Source: Bartonella vinsonii subsp. vinsonii (GTDB lineage Bacteria; Pseudomonadota; Alphaproteobacteria; Rhizobiales; Rhizobiaceae). From it: a DNA stretch of 64,000 bases. The position numbers were made by a program, and so were the translations under genes. Location of the stretch: the NCBI RefSeq assembly GCF_902825235.1, contig NZ_CADEAJ010000002.1, forward strand, positions 1 to 64,000. Direction: 5' to 3'. Positions 35,293 through 43,356 of this stretch are shown piece by piece (position 1 is the stretch's first letter; the number at the start of each line of letters is the position of its first letter). The notes below the pieces were generated by a model. That model did no database searches and was not told where the DNA came from. It saw only the letters and a program-made list of their open reading frames with translations.

Positions 35293-35735
35293 TTCACTGC
35301 CCTCCAAGCTGCTTCCCATTTTGCATGAATCTTTGCCTTGTTTGTCCCATCACTATGAGGAGCATAAGGCGATACTTTTAAAGAGGCGCTTTGAGAGCTA
35401 GCAGCCGTCAACACACATTGGCGTGCTTTCTCGAGACTCATACCATTTTGAATAGCTTTTGCTGCATCAAAAGAAACGCCTAGGCGCTTTGCTTGCCTTT
35501 CAAGGGTTGTTAGAGCTTTTGCGCGCTTTCTTTCTTTTTCAAGCACGGCTTTCATGCCTTCGCGCTTGTCGTCATGGTCCTCATTGTCTTCATCCTCATT
35601 TTCGTTTTCTTCGTCGTCAAAGATTTTGGCATTTTTGTCGATGTCACTATCGTCTTCATCCTCTTCGTCTTCGTTGATGATGTCGACGATCTTTTCATCT
35701 TCCTCTTCTGCCGCGCGGTATTTTGTGCGTGCCAT
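35289..35735 (-). CDS. Acidic/basic scaffold-like head protein
   Basis: A 148-residue protein with an extremely acidic N-terminal half (stretches of E and D from residue 8 to 60), then a basic helical segment (VLEKERKRAKALTTLERQAKRLG), then LSLEKARQCVLTAASS. AAGGA lies nine bases before the ATG. It starts 184 bases before the protease frame ends, in another frame. In lambda the scaffold Nu3 is nested in the protease gene C; the position and helical composition suggest a comparable scaffold, made from an overlapping rather than an in-frame gene. Confidence 0.6.
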   Translation of the reverse strand: MARTKYRAAEEEDEKIVDIINEDEEDEDDSDIDKNAKIFDDEENENEDEDNEDHDDKREGMKAVLEKERKRAKALTTLERQAKRLGVSFDAAKAIQNGMSLEKARQCVLTAASSQSASLKVSPYAPHSDGTNKAKIHAKWEAAWRAVK

Positions 35736-36631
35736 GTGTTTTGTCCTTCTTTTGTTGTTGATGTTGGGTTTTGTGATATGGAATCCGTTAAGGCTTCCAA
35801 AGCTTGCGCAAGTGTGCCTTGCGCATCTGCTAATCCAAGCGTAAGAGCTTGGGTGCCTATAAAAGTTTCTGCTTTTGTGTCACGAATTGCATCAGCATTT
35901 AAGCGTCTGTTTTGCGCCACCAAATCGACAAACATCTCGTAGAGCAGGGCGCAATCGGCTTGCATTTTTATCTGTGCTGTCTCGTTCAAGGGTTCATGAG
36001 GATTGCCATGAACTTTGTGATCACCTTCAAAGACAAAGGTCCATTTATGCCCATGTTTCTCATCTGCACGGGATTGGTCAAGATGGGCGCAAACGACACC
36101 AATCGAGCCCACAACCCCTGTGCGAGCAACCCATATTTGCGAAGCCGCACAGGCAATGGCATAAGCTGCTGAACATGCAAACTCATTGGCATGAGCCCAA
36201 ATGGGCTTGTTGTATTGTTTTGAGAGTGTTTGAAACTCTTCAACTAAATCAAACACACCGCCGGCTTCTCCACCGCCGCTGTCAATATCAAGTAAGACAG
36301 CACGAACATCAGGTTGTGCAATGGCTTCACGAAAAGAAGCACTTAAGCCTTCATAAGAGGTTAACCCTGAAAGGGCACCAAGCCATGCACCGCGGCGCAC
36401 AAGCGTGCCATGAACTGGTAGGATAGCAACATTGTTTTGCACCACATAAGTTTCAGGGGGTCTTAAAGCTTCCATATCCCTTTGTGCAAAAGCCTTAGGG
36501 GCAAACTTTTCTCCGGCAAAAAGACGCGGAGCAAGAGCATTAAGGATAACATCAAGCTTTGTCGATGCAAGCATATGAGGAACACCAAAAAGCCGTGATA
36601 CTAAGAACGGCATATCGAGATTATTCGCCAT
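35552..36631 (-). CDS. Head maturation protease, S49 family (lambda gpC-like)
   Basis: A 359-residue serine protease of the SppA/S49 type. Landmarks are IPVHGTLVRRG, LLDIDSGGGEAGGVFDLVEEF, the nucleophile region HANEFACSAAYAIACAAS and TGVVGSIGVVCAHLDQSRADEKHG. It processes the portal and scaffold during prohead maturation. The start MANNLDMPFL gives an 11-base overlap with the portal gene; the longer frame would run 77 bases into it. The last 60 residues are an artefact-like basic run (KRKMKRSSTSSTKTKR) read from the DNA that encodes the acidic scaffold in another frame. Confidence 0.85.
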   Translation of the reverse strand: MANNLDMPFLVSRLFGVPHMLASTKLDVILNALAPRLFAGEKFAPKAFAQRDMEALRPPETYVVQNNVAILPVHGTLVRRGAWLGALSGLTSYEGLSASFREAIAQPDVRAVLLDIDSGGGEAGGVFDLVEEFQTLSKQYNKPIWAHANEFACSAAYAIACAASQIWVARTGVVGSIGVVCAHLDQSRADEKHGHKWTFVFEGDHKVHGNPHEPLNETAQIKMQADCALLYEMFVDLVAQNRRLNADAIRDTKAETFIGTQALTLGLADAQGTLAQALEALTDSISQNPTSTTKEGQNTWHAQNTARQKRKMKRSSTSSTKTKRMKTIVTSTKMPKSLTTKKTKMRMKTMRTMTTSAKA

Positions 36632-38165
36632 TTTTGTGTGCCTCACTGCCTTGGTTACTTTCATAAGTGTCAGAAGGTTCTGAATCTGCGGAATCAATTA
36701 CTTGATTGCTACTAGAGGGCGCTGCCATATCGGTATCAAAAGATAAACCACGTGCACGAGCGTCTGTGTGTTCTTCCTCAAGTTCGGCATGAATGCTATC
36801 GATATCAAAGCCGCGCTCGGCAAGTGCCATGCGTCGTGTTTTCAAGCCTGCACGAATTTCTTCTTTTTCCGCTGAGATATCCTTGTTTGGATCAATCATT
36901 TCAAGCGGGGGCGCAAAGCTTTCACATTGAAGCCATGGCAAGGGATTTTCCTCCCATCTCGGTAATTTTACGCATTTGCCAAGCACTGCCATTTCAACAA
37001 AACGCTCCCAAATAATGCGGTTAAACTGAAAAGCAATGATATGTTCACGCCATTGTTTGACGTGCCGTCTAAACTGAATGATAGAGGTACGCACATTGGA
37101 AAAATTACCCCGCGTAACATCCCCTGTCACAACGGCATAAGGCATATTAAGTGCTGCACAAATTCTCAAAATATTGCGAAATTGAAAAGCCTCATAAGAG
37201 CCACCAACCTCAACAGGATTTGAGAATGTAACCTCTTTATTCTCTCCTAAATAAAGAGATGCACCGGGCGCAATGACAGGTGCTTTGTATTCTTCTTCAA
37301 CGTTGTTTTTATCACGATTATCGGATAATTTTTCGACGTTTGGTGAATTGTCCTTGACAAACGCCGCGAAAAGAGCCGCCGTCCTTTTTCTATCGAGTTC
37401 TGCGTCGTCATAGGATTCCAGTTGAAAGATTTTTGTCATACAGCGCGTTATTTTGGGAGAACCGCGCAATTGTCCGGCAATACGGCGCTCTTTGATATGA
37501 ATGACCATTTTTGCGGGCACGCGCACGCGCTCTTGGCTCTTAAATGCACTGTTTACAGGGCAATCATCATAGGGGTGATGTTCCCAGAAGTGATAAGCAA
37601 CGCGCTTACCACTGGCATCGAATTCAATTCCCATACGAATGTAATTGCCTTCAATCTCAGCAGGTCCATTATAAGTGAGATCCAGCATTTCAGTGGGATA
37701 AACTTGCAACTGAAGAGGCACACCAGAGCGCCCGTAGAGGTCAACATAATGTAATCTTACAAAGCATTCTCCGGTTAAAAAGACCTCTCGTGCAATGGTT
37801 GCTTGAAGTCCATAAAAATTGGCATCTTCATCATAGTCCGCCTCATCAACCCATTGCCACCATAAGTCTAAAAGCTTTTTCTTTTCTTCTTGAAATCCTT
37901 CAATACGAGGATAAGGTTTAATACCGTCACTAACAGCAGCCGAGACCCATTCTTCTGTTGCAGAGCCATAAAGAGATTCATTGTCATAAAGCCATCTTGA
38001 ACGGGCAACAATGGTCTCTCCGCATTCTTCAATCGCTTTATTGATATGTTTTTTTGCGGGGTCAAAACCACCCATGCGACGGCTTTTACTTGCAGCCTCA
38101 AAAGGCGGATTGTGTTGACGAGAAATTTTAAAAAAGTCTGTGAGTTTATTGAACAAGCCAGCCAT
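36621..38165 (-). CDS. Portal protein, lambda gpB family
   Basis: A 514-residue portal. Landmarks are the N-terminus NPPFEAASKSRRMGGFD, ARSRWLYDNESLYGSATEEWVSAAVSDGI, TGECFVRLHY, YTL-like RNILRICAALNMPYAVVTGDVTRGNFSNVRTSIIQFRRHVKQWREHIIAFQF (in part) and ISAEKEEIRAGLKTRRMALAERGFD. It forms the dodecameric channel for DNA packaging. It shares one base with gpW. Confidence 0.92.
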   Translation of the reverse strand: MAGLFNKLTDFFKISRQHNPPFEAASKSRRMGGFDPAKKHINKAIEECGETIVARSRWLYDNESLYGSATEEWVSAAVSDGIKPYPRIEGFQEEKKKLLDLWWQWVDEADYDEDANFYGLQATIAREVFLTGECFVRLHYVDLYGRSGVPLQLQVYPTEMLDLTYNGPAEIEGNYIRMGIEFDASGKRVAYHFWEHHPYDDCPVNSAFKSQERVRVPAKMVIHIKERRIAGQLRGSPKITRCMTKIFQLESYDDAELDRKRTAALFAAFVKDNSPNVEKLSDNRDKNNVEEEYKAPVIAPGASLYLGENKEVTFSNPVEVGGSYEAFQFRNILRICAALNMPYAVVTGDVTRGNFSNVRTSIIQFRRHVKQWREHIIAFQFNRIIWERFVEMAVLGKCVKLPRWEENPLPWLQCESFAPPLEMIDPNKDISAEKEEIRAGLKTRRMALAERGFDIDSIHAELEEEHTDARARGLSFDTDMAAPSSSNQVIDSADSEPSDTYESNQGSEAHKNGE

Positions 38166-38413
38166 TAATAGCCTCGTGATATATTAAAATAGAAAACACG
38201 TGAACGCTTGCGTCCTTCAAGGTTGGCTATTTGTGTGTTCAGCATTTCAAGCGCTCTACGCAGTTCCTCAACAGAACGATTGCTTACTTGCTTATCGCCA
38301 TGGCGCACCGATTGTGCCCCTGAATAAAGAGCCTCTTCAATTTGTTCACGCCGCTTTTTTAAACTTTCAAGTCTCTCAATGGTGCTGTTAATTGGTTCTA
38401 AAGTTTTATCCAC
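38165..38413 (-). CDS. Head-tail connector gpW (lambda W family)
   Basis: An 82-residue helical protein (LEPINSTIERLESLKKRREQIEEAL, VEELRRALEMLNTQIANLEGRKRSR) ending with an aromatic tail FYFNISRGY. Lambda W has the same size, lies between terminase A and portal B, and is added to the filled head before the tail joins. The gene order is conserved here. Confidence 0.85.
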   Translation of the reverse strand: MDKTLEPINSTIERLESLKKRREQIEEALYSGAQSVRHGDKQVSNRSVEELRRALEMLNTQIANLEGRKRSRVFYFNISRGY

Positions 38414-38416
38414 AAA

Positions 38417-40363
38417 TTACCTCCAATCCCCTTGCATATAAGGATTCATTACCGTTCTGGATTGTTTCCTTTGAGGTTGTGCTATCTGAGATCTTCTTGG
38501 AGCAGGAGAGGGGGCATGTCTTGGTGTTGGCTGCTCTAAAGAGCCTTCAACTTTAAGTTTTTCCAAACGCTCTTCTAAGATATCGACTTCTCGATTAAGG
38601 TTTATTCCTGCCGAAATCAGACCTTGTAAAGCGGCATAAGCATAGACCCTACAATCCAAAGCCTCGTTTCTTGCCTTCTCATTTTTCTGCCATTCAATGC
38701 GCTTAAAGCCTTTAAAATATTTGATGACTTTTCTTTCAGCGGTTAGCTGGTCAAAATATTCCCGATCAAGGTTTTTGTGAAAGTGTGTTGCACCAGCACC
38801 CGATGCTTCAGGACCGGATTTTTTAAACCGTGCCGTGATAATGTCTTTTGCTGCATCAACACCAACAATATAGAGATTAATCTGTCCTTTGTTGTTTCTA
38901 CTTGGACGGCGTGGCCATACTGCTCGCCATCCCGCTTGCCCCTTAATTCCCCAGATGCGCCGTCCTTCACGCGGGCGCACATAATTATAAACCGCTTGTG
39001 TGTGTCCACCACCGGTATCAATACAAGCAGCTGTTATCCTGATGCCATCTTTGTAACCAGGGTGCGGCCAGCGTCTTGTAAGATATTCATCCAGCTGGTC
39101 CCATACTTCAAAAGAAGAGGGATCACCAGGGATGACCTGATAATCAATATGCCAGCTTTCTTCACCACGCCCCCATCCTACAACTTCAAGCTCTAATCGG
39201 TCATTTTGCACATCAATACCTGCTGTCAACAACACGGCTTGTTCTGGTGCAATGGGATAATCTTCGCGTTTTGCATAAAGACTATCGGTATCGATGACTT
39301 CGCCTGTTCTGTCTTCCCATGGCTCTCCAAGAACTGTATTAATAAAAACTTGCAAAAGAGCAGGGTCTTCTTTGGCTCTTAAAAATTCGCGCGCACAATC
39401 GCCCCAAGTCAGCCATGGCGAATAAAGCGCTGAAATATGGTAAGAACGCAAACGAGGCTTACTTGGCTCCTGTGTTGCGATCCAGCAAGCACCGTTTTCT
39501 TCCGCCATTAAGGTCGCTTTGCGATGCTCGGCATGTTCATGACCACAATGCGCACAAACAAAAACAGCTTTTTCGGGGGCGCCTTTTGGCCACTTGATTT
39601 GTGACCAAACAATCGGTTGTAGCGTACCACACGCATCGCAAGGAACATTGTAATATCTCTGATCACCAAGCATAAAATCCTTGGCTATACGGCTTGTGTC
39701 ACGGTGTGTTGGCGTGGACAATTTAAAAATTTTACGTTGAATAAAAGCAGAGGTTCGTTTTTCAGCAATTGTTACAGGATCGCCTTCATTATCCACATTC
39801 AATGGGTAAGCATCGACTTCATCCAAAACCAAATAGCGAATAGGAGAAGAACGCAAACCAGCAGCACTATTTGCTCCTGTAATCATCAATGTTCCCCCAT
39901 AAAATTCCTTTGAAAACATTGTATTTCCACTGTCCCGTGCACGAGCAGGGGCAATGCGTTCACTTAAAGCAGGGCTCGCTGAAATCATCGGATCAAGACG
40001 AGACTTTGACAGTTTCTTAGCGGTCTCAACTGTCGGCATCACATACAGTGCCGGTCCTGGACTATGTTGAATGGCATAACCACAAAAGTTCAACGCTGCT
40101 TCCGACATTCCAACCTGAGCTCCCTTCATCACAACGGTTGTTTCAGTCGGATCATAAACAGAAAGATTATCCATGATTTCACGCAAATAGGGGGTACGCA
40201 TCGTCCTCCACAGACCAGGCTCTGCACTTGTGACTGTGCTCAAATAACGATTTTTATCAGCCCACTGAGAAACAGTATAAGGCGGGTCAGGACGGCGTCC
40301 TTCATTCGCATAGGAAAAAAAGAGCCCAGCACCAGATGATGGGGGAGAAGCATCATTTGTCAT
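38417..40363 (-). CDS. Terminase large subunit, lambda GpA family
   Basis: A 648-residue packaging motor and nuclease. The N-terminal ATPase has KGAQVGMSEAALNF (deviant Walker A, as usual in GpA proteins), VLDEVDAYP (Walker B) and LSTPTHRDTSRI. A zinc-binding block CDACG...CAHCGHEH lies near residue 245. The nuclease half begins TAGIDVQNDRLELEVVGWGRGEESW, continues IRITAACIDTGGGHTQAVYNY and ends with a proline-rich basic tail. It overlaps the small subunit gene by 11 bases. Confidence 0.93.
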   Translation of the reverse strand: MTNDASPPSSGAGLFFSYANEGRRPDPPYTVSQWADKNRYLSTVTSAEPGLWRTMRTPYLREIMDNLSVYDPTETTVVMKGAQVGMSEAALNFCGYAIQHSPGPALYVMPTVETAKKLSKSRLDPMISASPALSERIAPARARDSGNTMFSKEFYGGTLMITGANSAAGLRSSPIRYLVLDEVDAYPLNVDNEGDPVTIAEKRTSAFIQRKIFKLSTPTHRDTSRIAKDFMLGDQRYYNVPCDACGTLQPIVWSQIKWPKGAPEKAVFVCAHCGHEHAEHRKATLMAEENGACWIATQEPSKPRLRSYHISALYSPWLTWGDCAREFLRAKEDPALLQVFINTVLGEPWEDRTGEVIDTDSLYAKREDYPIAPEQAVLLTAGIDVQNDRLELEVVGWGRGEESWHIDYQVIPGDPSSFEVWDQLDEYLTRRWPHPGYKDGIRITAACIDTGGGHTQAVYNYVRPREGRRIWGIKGQAGWRAVWPRRPSRNNKGQINLYIVGVDAAKDIITARFKKSGPEASGAGATHFHKNLDREYFDQLTAERKVIKYFKGFKRIEWQKNEKARNEALDCRVYAYAALQGLISAGINLNREVDILEERLEKLKVEGSLEQPTPRHAPSPAPRRSQIAQPQRKQSRTVMNPYMQGDWR

Positions 40364-40937
40364 GTTCTGTTTTCTCTTCTAAAATATCAGGATCGTGAAA
40401 AGAAACAGGGACAACATTTTCCATTAAAGCTTTGCGTATATGATGATCGATAGCTCCAATAAGGCTAGCAGCATCACATCCCACTTGTGCGGCAATTTCA
40501 GCACCAAAGCGATAGGCAAAATTGAGCATTGTATCTCGATGCGCTCTTCCAAAGTTCCATGCTTCTTTTCTCACTTCTTCACGATCAACAGTTGTTTCTC
40601 GTAACTTTTCCAGAGCAATCTTTTCTTTTGCTAGCGCAACCTGCATTCGCTCCAATTTGATCTCAAATTCATTGGCTGCTTTCACGGAATCCTGTTTAAT
40701 TCGTGTAGATTTCTGATGAGCTTTCTTGGTAGGATTTTGGTTCCATATCGCTGTTGCAAGAGCTTCATCAATTGAACCATCTGGAAAAACAGCTTCATTA
40801 AATTTGCCTGTTTTTATTCGAGAAACAACCGCATTATGCGACACACGCATCTTCTTCGCAAAGGCTCGAACCGAGAGACCATCACGATGCTTCTTATTCA
40901 TTTCCATCTCTTTTGCTAAATATTTTTCAACATCCAT
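40353..40937 (-). CDS. Terminase small subunit-like DNA-binding protein
   Basis: About 194 residues starting MDVEKYLAKEMEMNKKH; the longer frame would cross the higBA control region. A helix-turn-helix stretch LSVRAFAKKMRVSHNAVVSRIKTGKF is followed by a coiled-coil (EFEIKLERMQVALAKEKIALEKLRE) and RKEAWNFGRAHRDTMLNFAYRFGAEIAAQVG. Its place directly before the large subunit and its HTH suit the lambda Nu1 role of recognising cos DNA. The exact start is unsure. Confidence 0.75.
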   Translation of the reverse strand: MDVEKYLAKEMEMNKKHRDGLSVRAFAKKMRVSHNAVVSRIKTGKFNEAVFPDGSIDEALATAIWNQNPTKKAHQKSTRIKQDSVKAANEFEIKLERMQVALAKEKIALEKLRETTVDREEVRKEAWNFGRAHRDTMLNFAYRFGAEIAAQVGCDAASLIGAIDHHIRKALMENVVPVSFHDPDILEEKTEHDK

Positions 40938-40953
40938 CCTTTTCTTTAGGTTA

Positions 40954-40970
40954 GTATCGTGATATGATAC
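40954..40970. promoter_or_regulatory. Dyad operator candidate upstream of higBA
   Basis: GTATC...GATAC, a short inverted repeat around the putative promoter between the terminase start and higB, about 27 bases before the toxin GTG. Confidence 0.4.
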
Positions 40971-40996
40971 ATAAAAGAACGAATGAAGGTGATTTG

Positions 40997-41278
40997 GTGA
41001 TTGAATCTTTTGCGGATAAGCGATGTAAAGATCTTTTAGAAGGCAATCCGCCCAGAGGCTTTCCTTCAACTCTAGTCCGTATAGCCCAAAGAAAATTGTT
41101 TATGCTTGATAAAGCAGTTGATCTTAAAGATTTGCGCAGTCCCCCAGGAAATCGTTTAGAAGCATTGAAAGGAGAGCGTAAAGGTCAATATTCTATTCGT
41201 ATTAATGACCAGTTTCGTATTTGTTTTGAGTGGCGTTCTAATGGCGCCTATGAAGTTGAAATCGTAGATTATCATTGA
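40997..41278 (+). CDS. higB: HigB/RelE-type mRNA-cleaving toxin
   Basis: A 93-residue toxin from the GTG start (IESFADKRCKDLLEG), the usual HigB beginning and size; AAGG lies upstream. The family pattern follows: ARKL-like IAQRKLFMLDKAVDLKDLRSPPGNRLEALKGERKGQYSIRIND (in part), then QFRICFEWRSNGAYEVEIVDYH. HigB cuts ribosome-bound mRNA. The toxin comes first and the antitoxin second, as in all higBA loci. An ATG at 40,964 lies within the dyad. Confidence 0.88.
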   Translation: MIESFADKRCKDLLEGNPPRGFPSTLVRIAQRKLFMLDKAVDLKDLRSPPGNRLEALKGERKGQYSIRINDQFRICFEWRSNGAYEVEIVDYH

Positions 41279-41294
41279 TCTGTAGGAGGTCGAG

Positions 41295-41591
41295 ATGAAA
41301 AATTATATTGCTATTCATCCCGGAGAAATTTTACGGGAGGAATATTTAAAAGAATACGCTCTCTCCGCTTATGCTCTTGCAAAAGCATTGAATGTTCCAC
41401 GCACGAGGATAGAACGGATTGTTGCTGAAAACAGTCCAATAACTCCCGATACAGCACTAAGATTAGCCTATTTTTTTGATACCACTGCTGAATTTTGGCT
41501 TAACATGCAAGCTGCTTACGACGTTAGTATATTACAAACTGAAAAAGCAGACGAATTTGCCAAAATCAATAAATTTGAATGTAGGGTTTAA
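41295..41591 (+). CDS. higA: HigA antitoxin (XRE family)
   Basis: A 98-residue antitoxin: IHPGEILREEYLKEYALSAYALAKALNVPRTRIERIV (helix-turn-helix) and TPDTALRLAYFFDTTAEFWLNMQAAYDV, the standard HigA pattern. AGGAGG precedes the ATG. It blocks HigB and represses the operon. It ends tail-to-tail with antirepressor cassette 3. Confidence 0.92.
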   Translation: MKNYIAIHPGEILREEYLKEYALSAYALAKALNVPRTRIERIVAENSPITPDTALRLAYFFDTTAEFWLNMQAAYDVSILQTEKADEFAKINKFECRV

Positions 41592-41594
41592 CCA

Positions 41595-41634
41595 CTCCCC
41601 ATTTTAAGAACGGGGAGGGGAGTTTTGTTTTTTA
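41595..41634 (+). terminator. Intrinsic terminator after higBA
   Basis: CTCCCC and GGGGAG with an 11-base loop, then TTTTGTTTTTT on the plus strand. It separates higA from the convergent antirepressor-3 cassette and resembles the hairpins at 13,219, 32,086 and 49,068. Confidence 0.7.
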
Positions 41635-41636
41635 AC

Positions 41637-41915
41637 TTAAGCAACCTTTTTAATGGGGTTCTCCAAAGTAGGAGCATAAGCCTGCAATAACGGATTCATG
41701 CTATGTGGTAGTTCTGAAGTTCCAAAACCTGTAAGAACTGCAAGAATCTTTGTAATATTTGGCACCTCATCTTGAAGTTTTAAAATCAAAGCTCTTTCCA
41801 CCACACCCATGATGTCAACCAGAGCACTACAATTTTTGTCATCTACATATTCACAATTTACAAACTGAAACAACGTTATCCACAAATCACATAAGAAGTT
41901 GGTATCTACCTTCAT
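41637..41915 (-). CDS. Small antirepressor-partner protein 3
   Basis: A 92-residue homologue of the partners at 12,922 and 32,129 (MKVDTNFLCDLWITLFQFVN ... LKLQDEVPNITKILAVL ... NPIKKVA). The ATG overlaps the antirepressor-3 stop as ATGA. Function unknown. Confidence 0.75.
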   Translation of the reverse strand: MKVDTNFLCDLWITLFQFVNCEYVDDKNCSALVDIMGVVERALILKLQDEVPNITKILAVLTGFGTSELPHSMNPLLQAYAPTLENPIKKVA

Positions 41916-42652
41916 TGCACACCCCCATGGATTTCTTCTCTCAAACATGCCAATCCTTTTGGTGTAATTTTAGTTGAGGGTAGCACCTTTTCTGTACCAT
42001 CCGGTCTTTGGATGGTGATAGCAGGACAATCCATGAATCCTTTTTTGATCTTATCTTGATAAGGTAACAGAGGCGCCCCTGGAGCACGCCGATACACCCA
42101 ATCATGTTTTCGCAAATAATCCGTTAAATCCTTAGGTCGCACTTCAAGCATCTTTGCTGCTTCAATAAGACCAAACAGCCCATCTGATCGTTTTAAGCCT
42201 TCCAAAGCCTTTGCTTTTGGTGCTAACTCAGAAATAACATGATCCTTTTGCTCGATTTGATTTTGTAGATGATTTAAAAAGCCTATCATTGCTTGAGGAC
42301 TTGAATAGTCAATTTGCGGTATTGCTACTTGTTTTTCCAATTCTTGCCAACGGTCAATGATTTTAGCTCGTAAAGCAGTGCTGTAACCTGAAACAAGAAT
42401 TAAACATTCGCGCTTGGGGAGATTATAACAAGGGAGAGTCCGACCTGTTGAATCTTTGTATAACCCAGTAAATTTACTCAGTCCAAATTTGGATTCAGTA
42501 TTTTCAGAATATAATTCTCCTAACATTTTTCGAATATCACGCATAATATGCGTGTGTTGTTTTTTACACAAATCAGCAATCTCACGACTAGACATAGTCT
42601 GAGTGGTAGCACTATTAGCAGTGCTTTCTTTAATTTCTATAAGTGTGTTCAT
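41912..42652 (-). CDS. Antirepressor 3: Rha-type N-terminus, KilAC-type C-terminus
   Basis: A 246-residue protein with MSSREIADLCKKQHTHIMRDI and [16 protein letters not shown] (Rha domain), then the shared KilAC domain with LFGLIEAAKMLEV and WVYRRAPGAPLLPYQDK. It is closest to antirepressor 1 over its whole length. It is preceded by a C4 RNA whose a' guide differs from locus 2 by one base, with the target changed to match. It lies between the higBA pair and the toxin genes. Confidence 0.87.
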   Translation of the reverse strand: MNTLIEIKESTANSATTQTMSSREIADLCKKQHTHIMRDIRKMLGELYSENTESKFGLSKFTGLYKDSTGRTLPCYNLPKRECLILVSGYSTALRAKIIDRWQELEKQVAIPQIDYSSPQAMIGFLNHLQNQIEQKDHVISELAPKAKALEGLKRSDGLFGLIEAAKMLEVRPKDLTDYLRKHDWVYRRAPGAPLLPYQDKIKKGFMDCPAITIQRPDGTEKVLPSTKITPKGLACLREEIHGGVQ

Positions 42653-42661
42653 AATGAATTC

Positions 42662-42682
42662 CTTATGGTTAGACGTTTCTTA
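42662..42682 (-). promoter_or_regulatory. C4 target a2/b2, antirepressor 3
   Basis: Minus-strand TAAGAAAC (42,682-42,675) and CCATAAG (42,668-42,662), complementary to this locus's guides; b2 overlaps AAGGA before the ATG at 42,652. Confidence 0.8.
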
Positions 42683-42702
42683 ATGACACTCTAGAAAAGT
42701 GC

Positions 42703-42779
42703 CGGGCGCTAAGAAACACGGCCATAAGTCCGTCGTTACACTTTCCCCGCAAGGGTATTGTATAGCGTAACCACACCCG
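42703..42779 (-). ncRNA. C4-type antisense RNA, locus 3 (77 nt)
   Basis: Closing helix CGGGTG/CGCCCG and inner hairpin GTTACGCT/AGTGTAAC. The ACGG/CCGT hairpin shows b' CTTATGG, then a' GTTTCTTA. The G-to-C change in a' relative to locus 2 (GTTTGTTA) is matched by TAAGAAAC in the target: a compensatory pair. Confidence 0.85.
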
Positions 42780-42788
42780 ACAGATATT

Positions 42789-42818
42789 ATTATACGCATG
42801 TAGCATATAATGAGTCAA
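42789..42818 (-). promoter_or_regulatory. Main promoter of C4-antirepressor locus 3
   Basis: Minus-strand TTGACT (42,818-42,813), 18-base spacer, TATAAT (42,794-42,789), as at loci 1 and 2. Confidence 0.85.
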
Positions 42819-42862
42819 AGTCTTTAATGTATAGAAGACTGATTATTTCGGTAACCAATCCG

Positions 42863-42929
42863 CTTATGGTTCTAAGGTGTTTGTTAGGCACCTGATTCAA
42901 CAGTAGACACATTGTTGCCATATTGTCAA
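42863..42929 (-). promoter_or_regulatory. Upstream TTGACA and a1/b1 pair, locus 3
   Basis: TTGACA at 42,929-42,924, TAACAAAC (42,886-42,879) and CCATAAG (42,869-42,863). Here a1 keeps the locus-2 sequence and mismatches the local a' guide at one base, unlike a2. Confidence 0.55.
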
Positions 42930-43056
42930 GCAGTAAAAACTATGTTTGTGAAAAAATAGTTTCCACCTGTAAACTCATTTTTTTTACTATAGCGTAGAGG
43001 AAAATAATATCTAAAGTATTTGCAGGGGTAGCAGCACACGTAAATTTATATTGACG

Positions 43057-43356
43057 TTATTCTAGAGTAATGCCTAACACAGCTTTCGATTCAACGTAAC
43101 CGCTCATAAATGTTACTTTTGCTGGCTTATTCAGAATGTGAGCTATTTTAGCCAAATCAAACATGGCTTTTCCAGCAATGTTATTACAGTACCAATTCCC
43201 TAACTGTTCATTAATTCGTAAAGTACAGTAATATGTATTCATATCCATTTTAACCAAATCTATATGACCCTCTTCTACATAAGGTCCAGCGATGGAGGGT
43301 TTTATCATTAATATTATCATTATCAAGGGTAGAAATATTTTTTCTTTAATTTTCAT
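43057..43356 (-). CDS. Candidate AB-toxin B subunit, secreted
   Basis: A 99-residue precursor with a signal peptide (KIFLPLIMIILMIKPSIA, cleavage before residue 24) and a mature part of about 76 residues with two cysteines (44 and 57). The order of features resembles AB5 B subunits of the SubB/PltB/ArtB kind: a GHID-type strand, YYC, a second Cys, one long helix (AMFDLAKIAHILNKP), then strands VTFMSG and VLGITL. AAAGGAGA lies six bases before the ATG. It follows the A-subunit-like gene on the same strand, as in ctxAB, eltAB and artAB. The similarity is in pattern rather than in long identity. Confidence 0.55.
   Translation of the reverse strand: MKIKEKIFLPLIMIILMIKPSIAGPYVEEGHIDLVKMDMNTYYCTLRINEQLGNWYCNNIAGKAMFDLAKIAHILNKPAKVTFMSGYVESKAVLGITLE

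Noticed and set aside
35875..36426. 183-codon plus-strand ORF opposite the head protease
   Set aside because: Antisense shadow of the S49 gene; composition rich in H, C, R and Q, with no ribosome-binding site and no family pattern.
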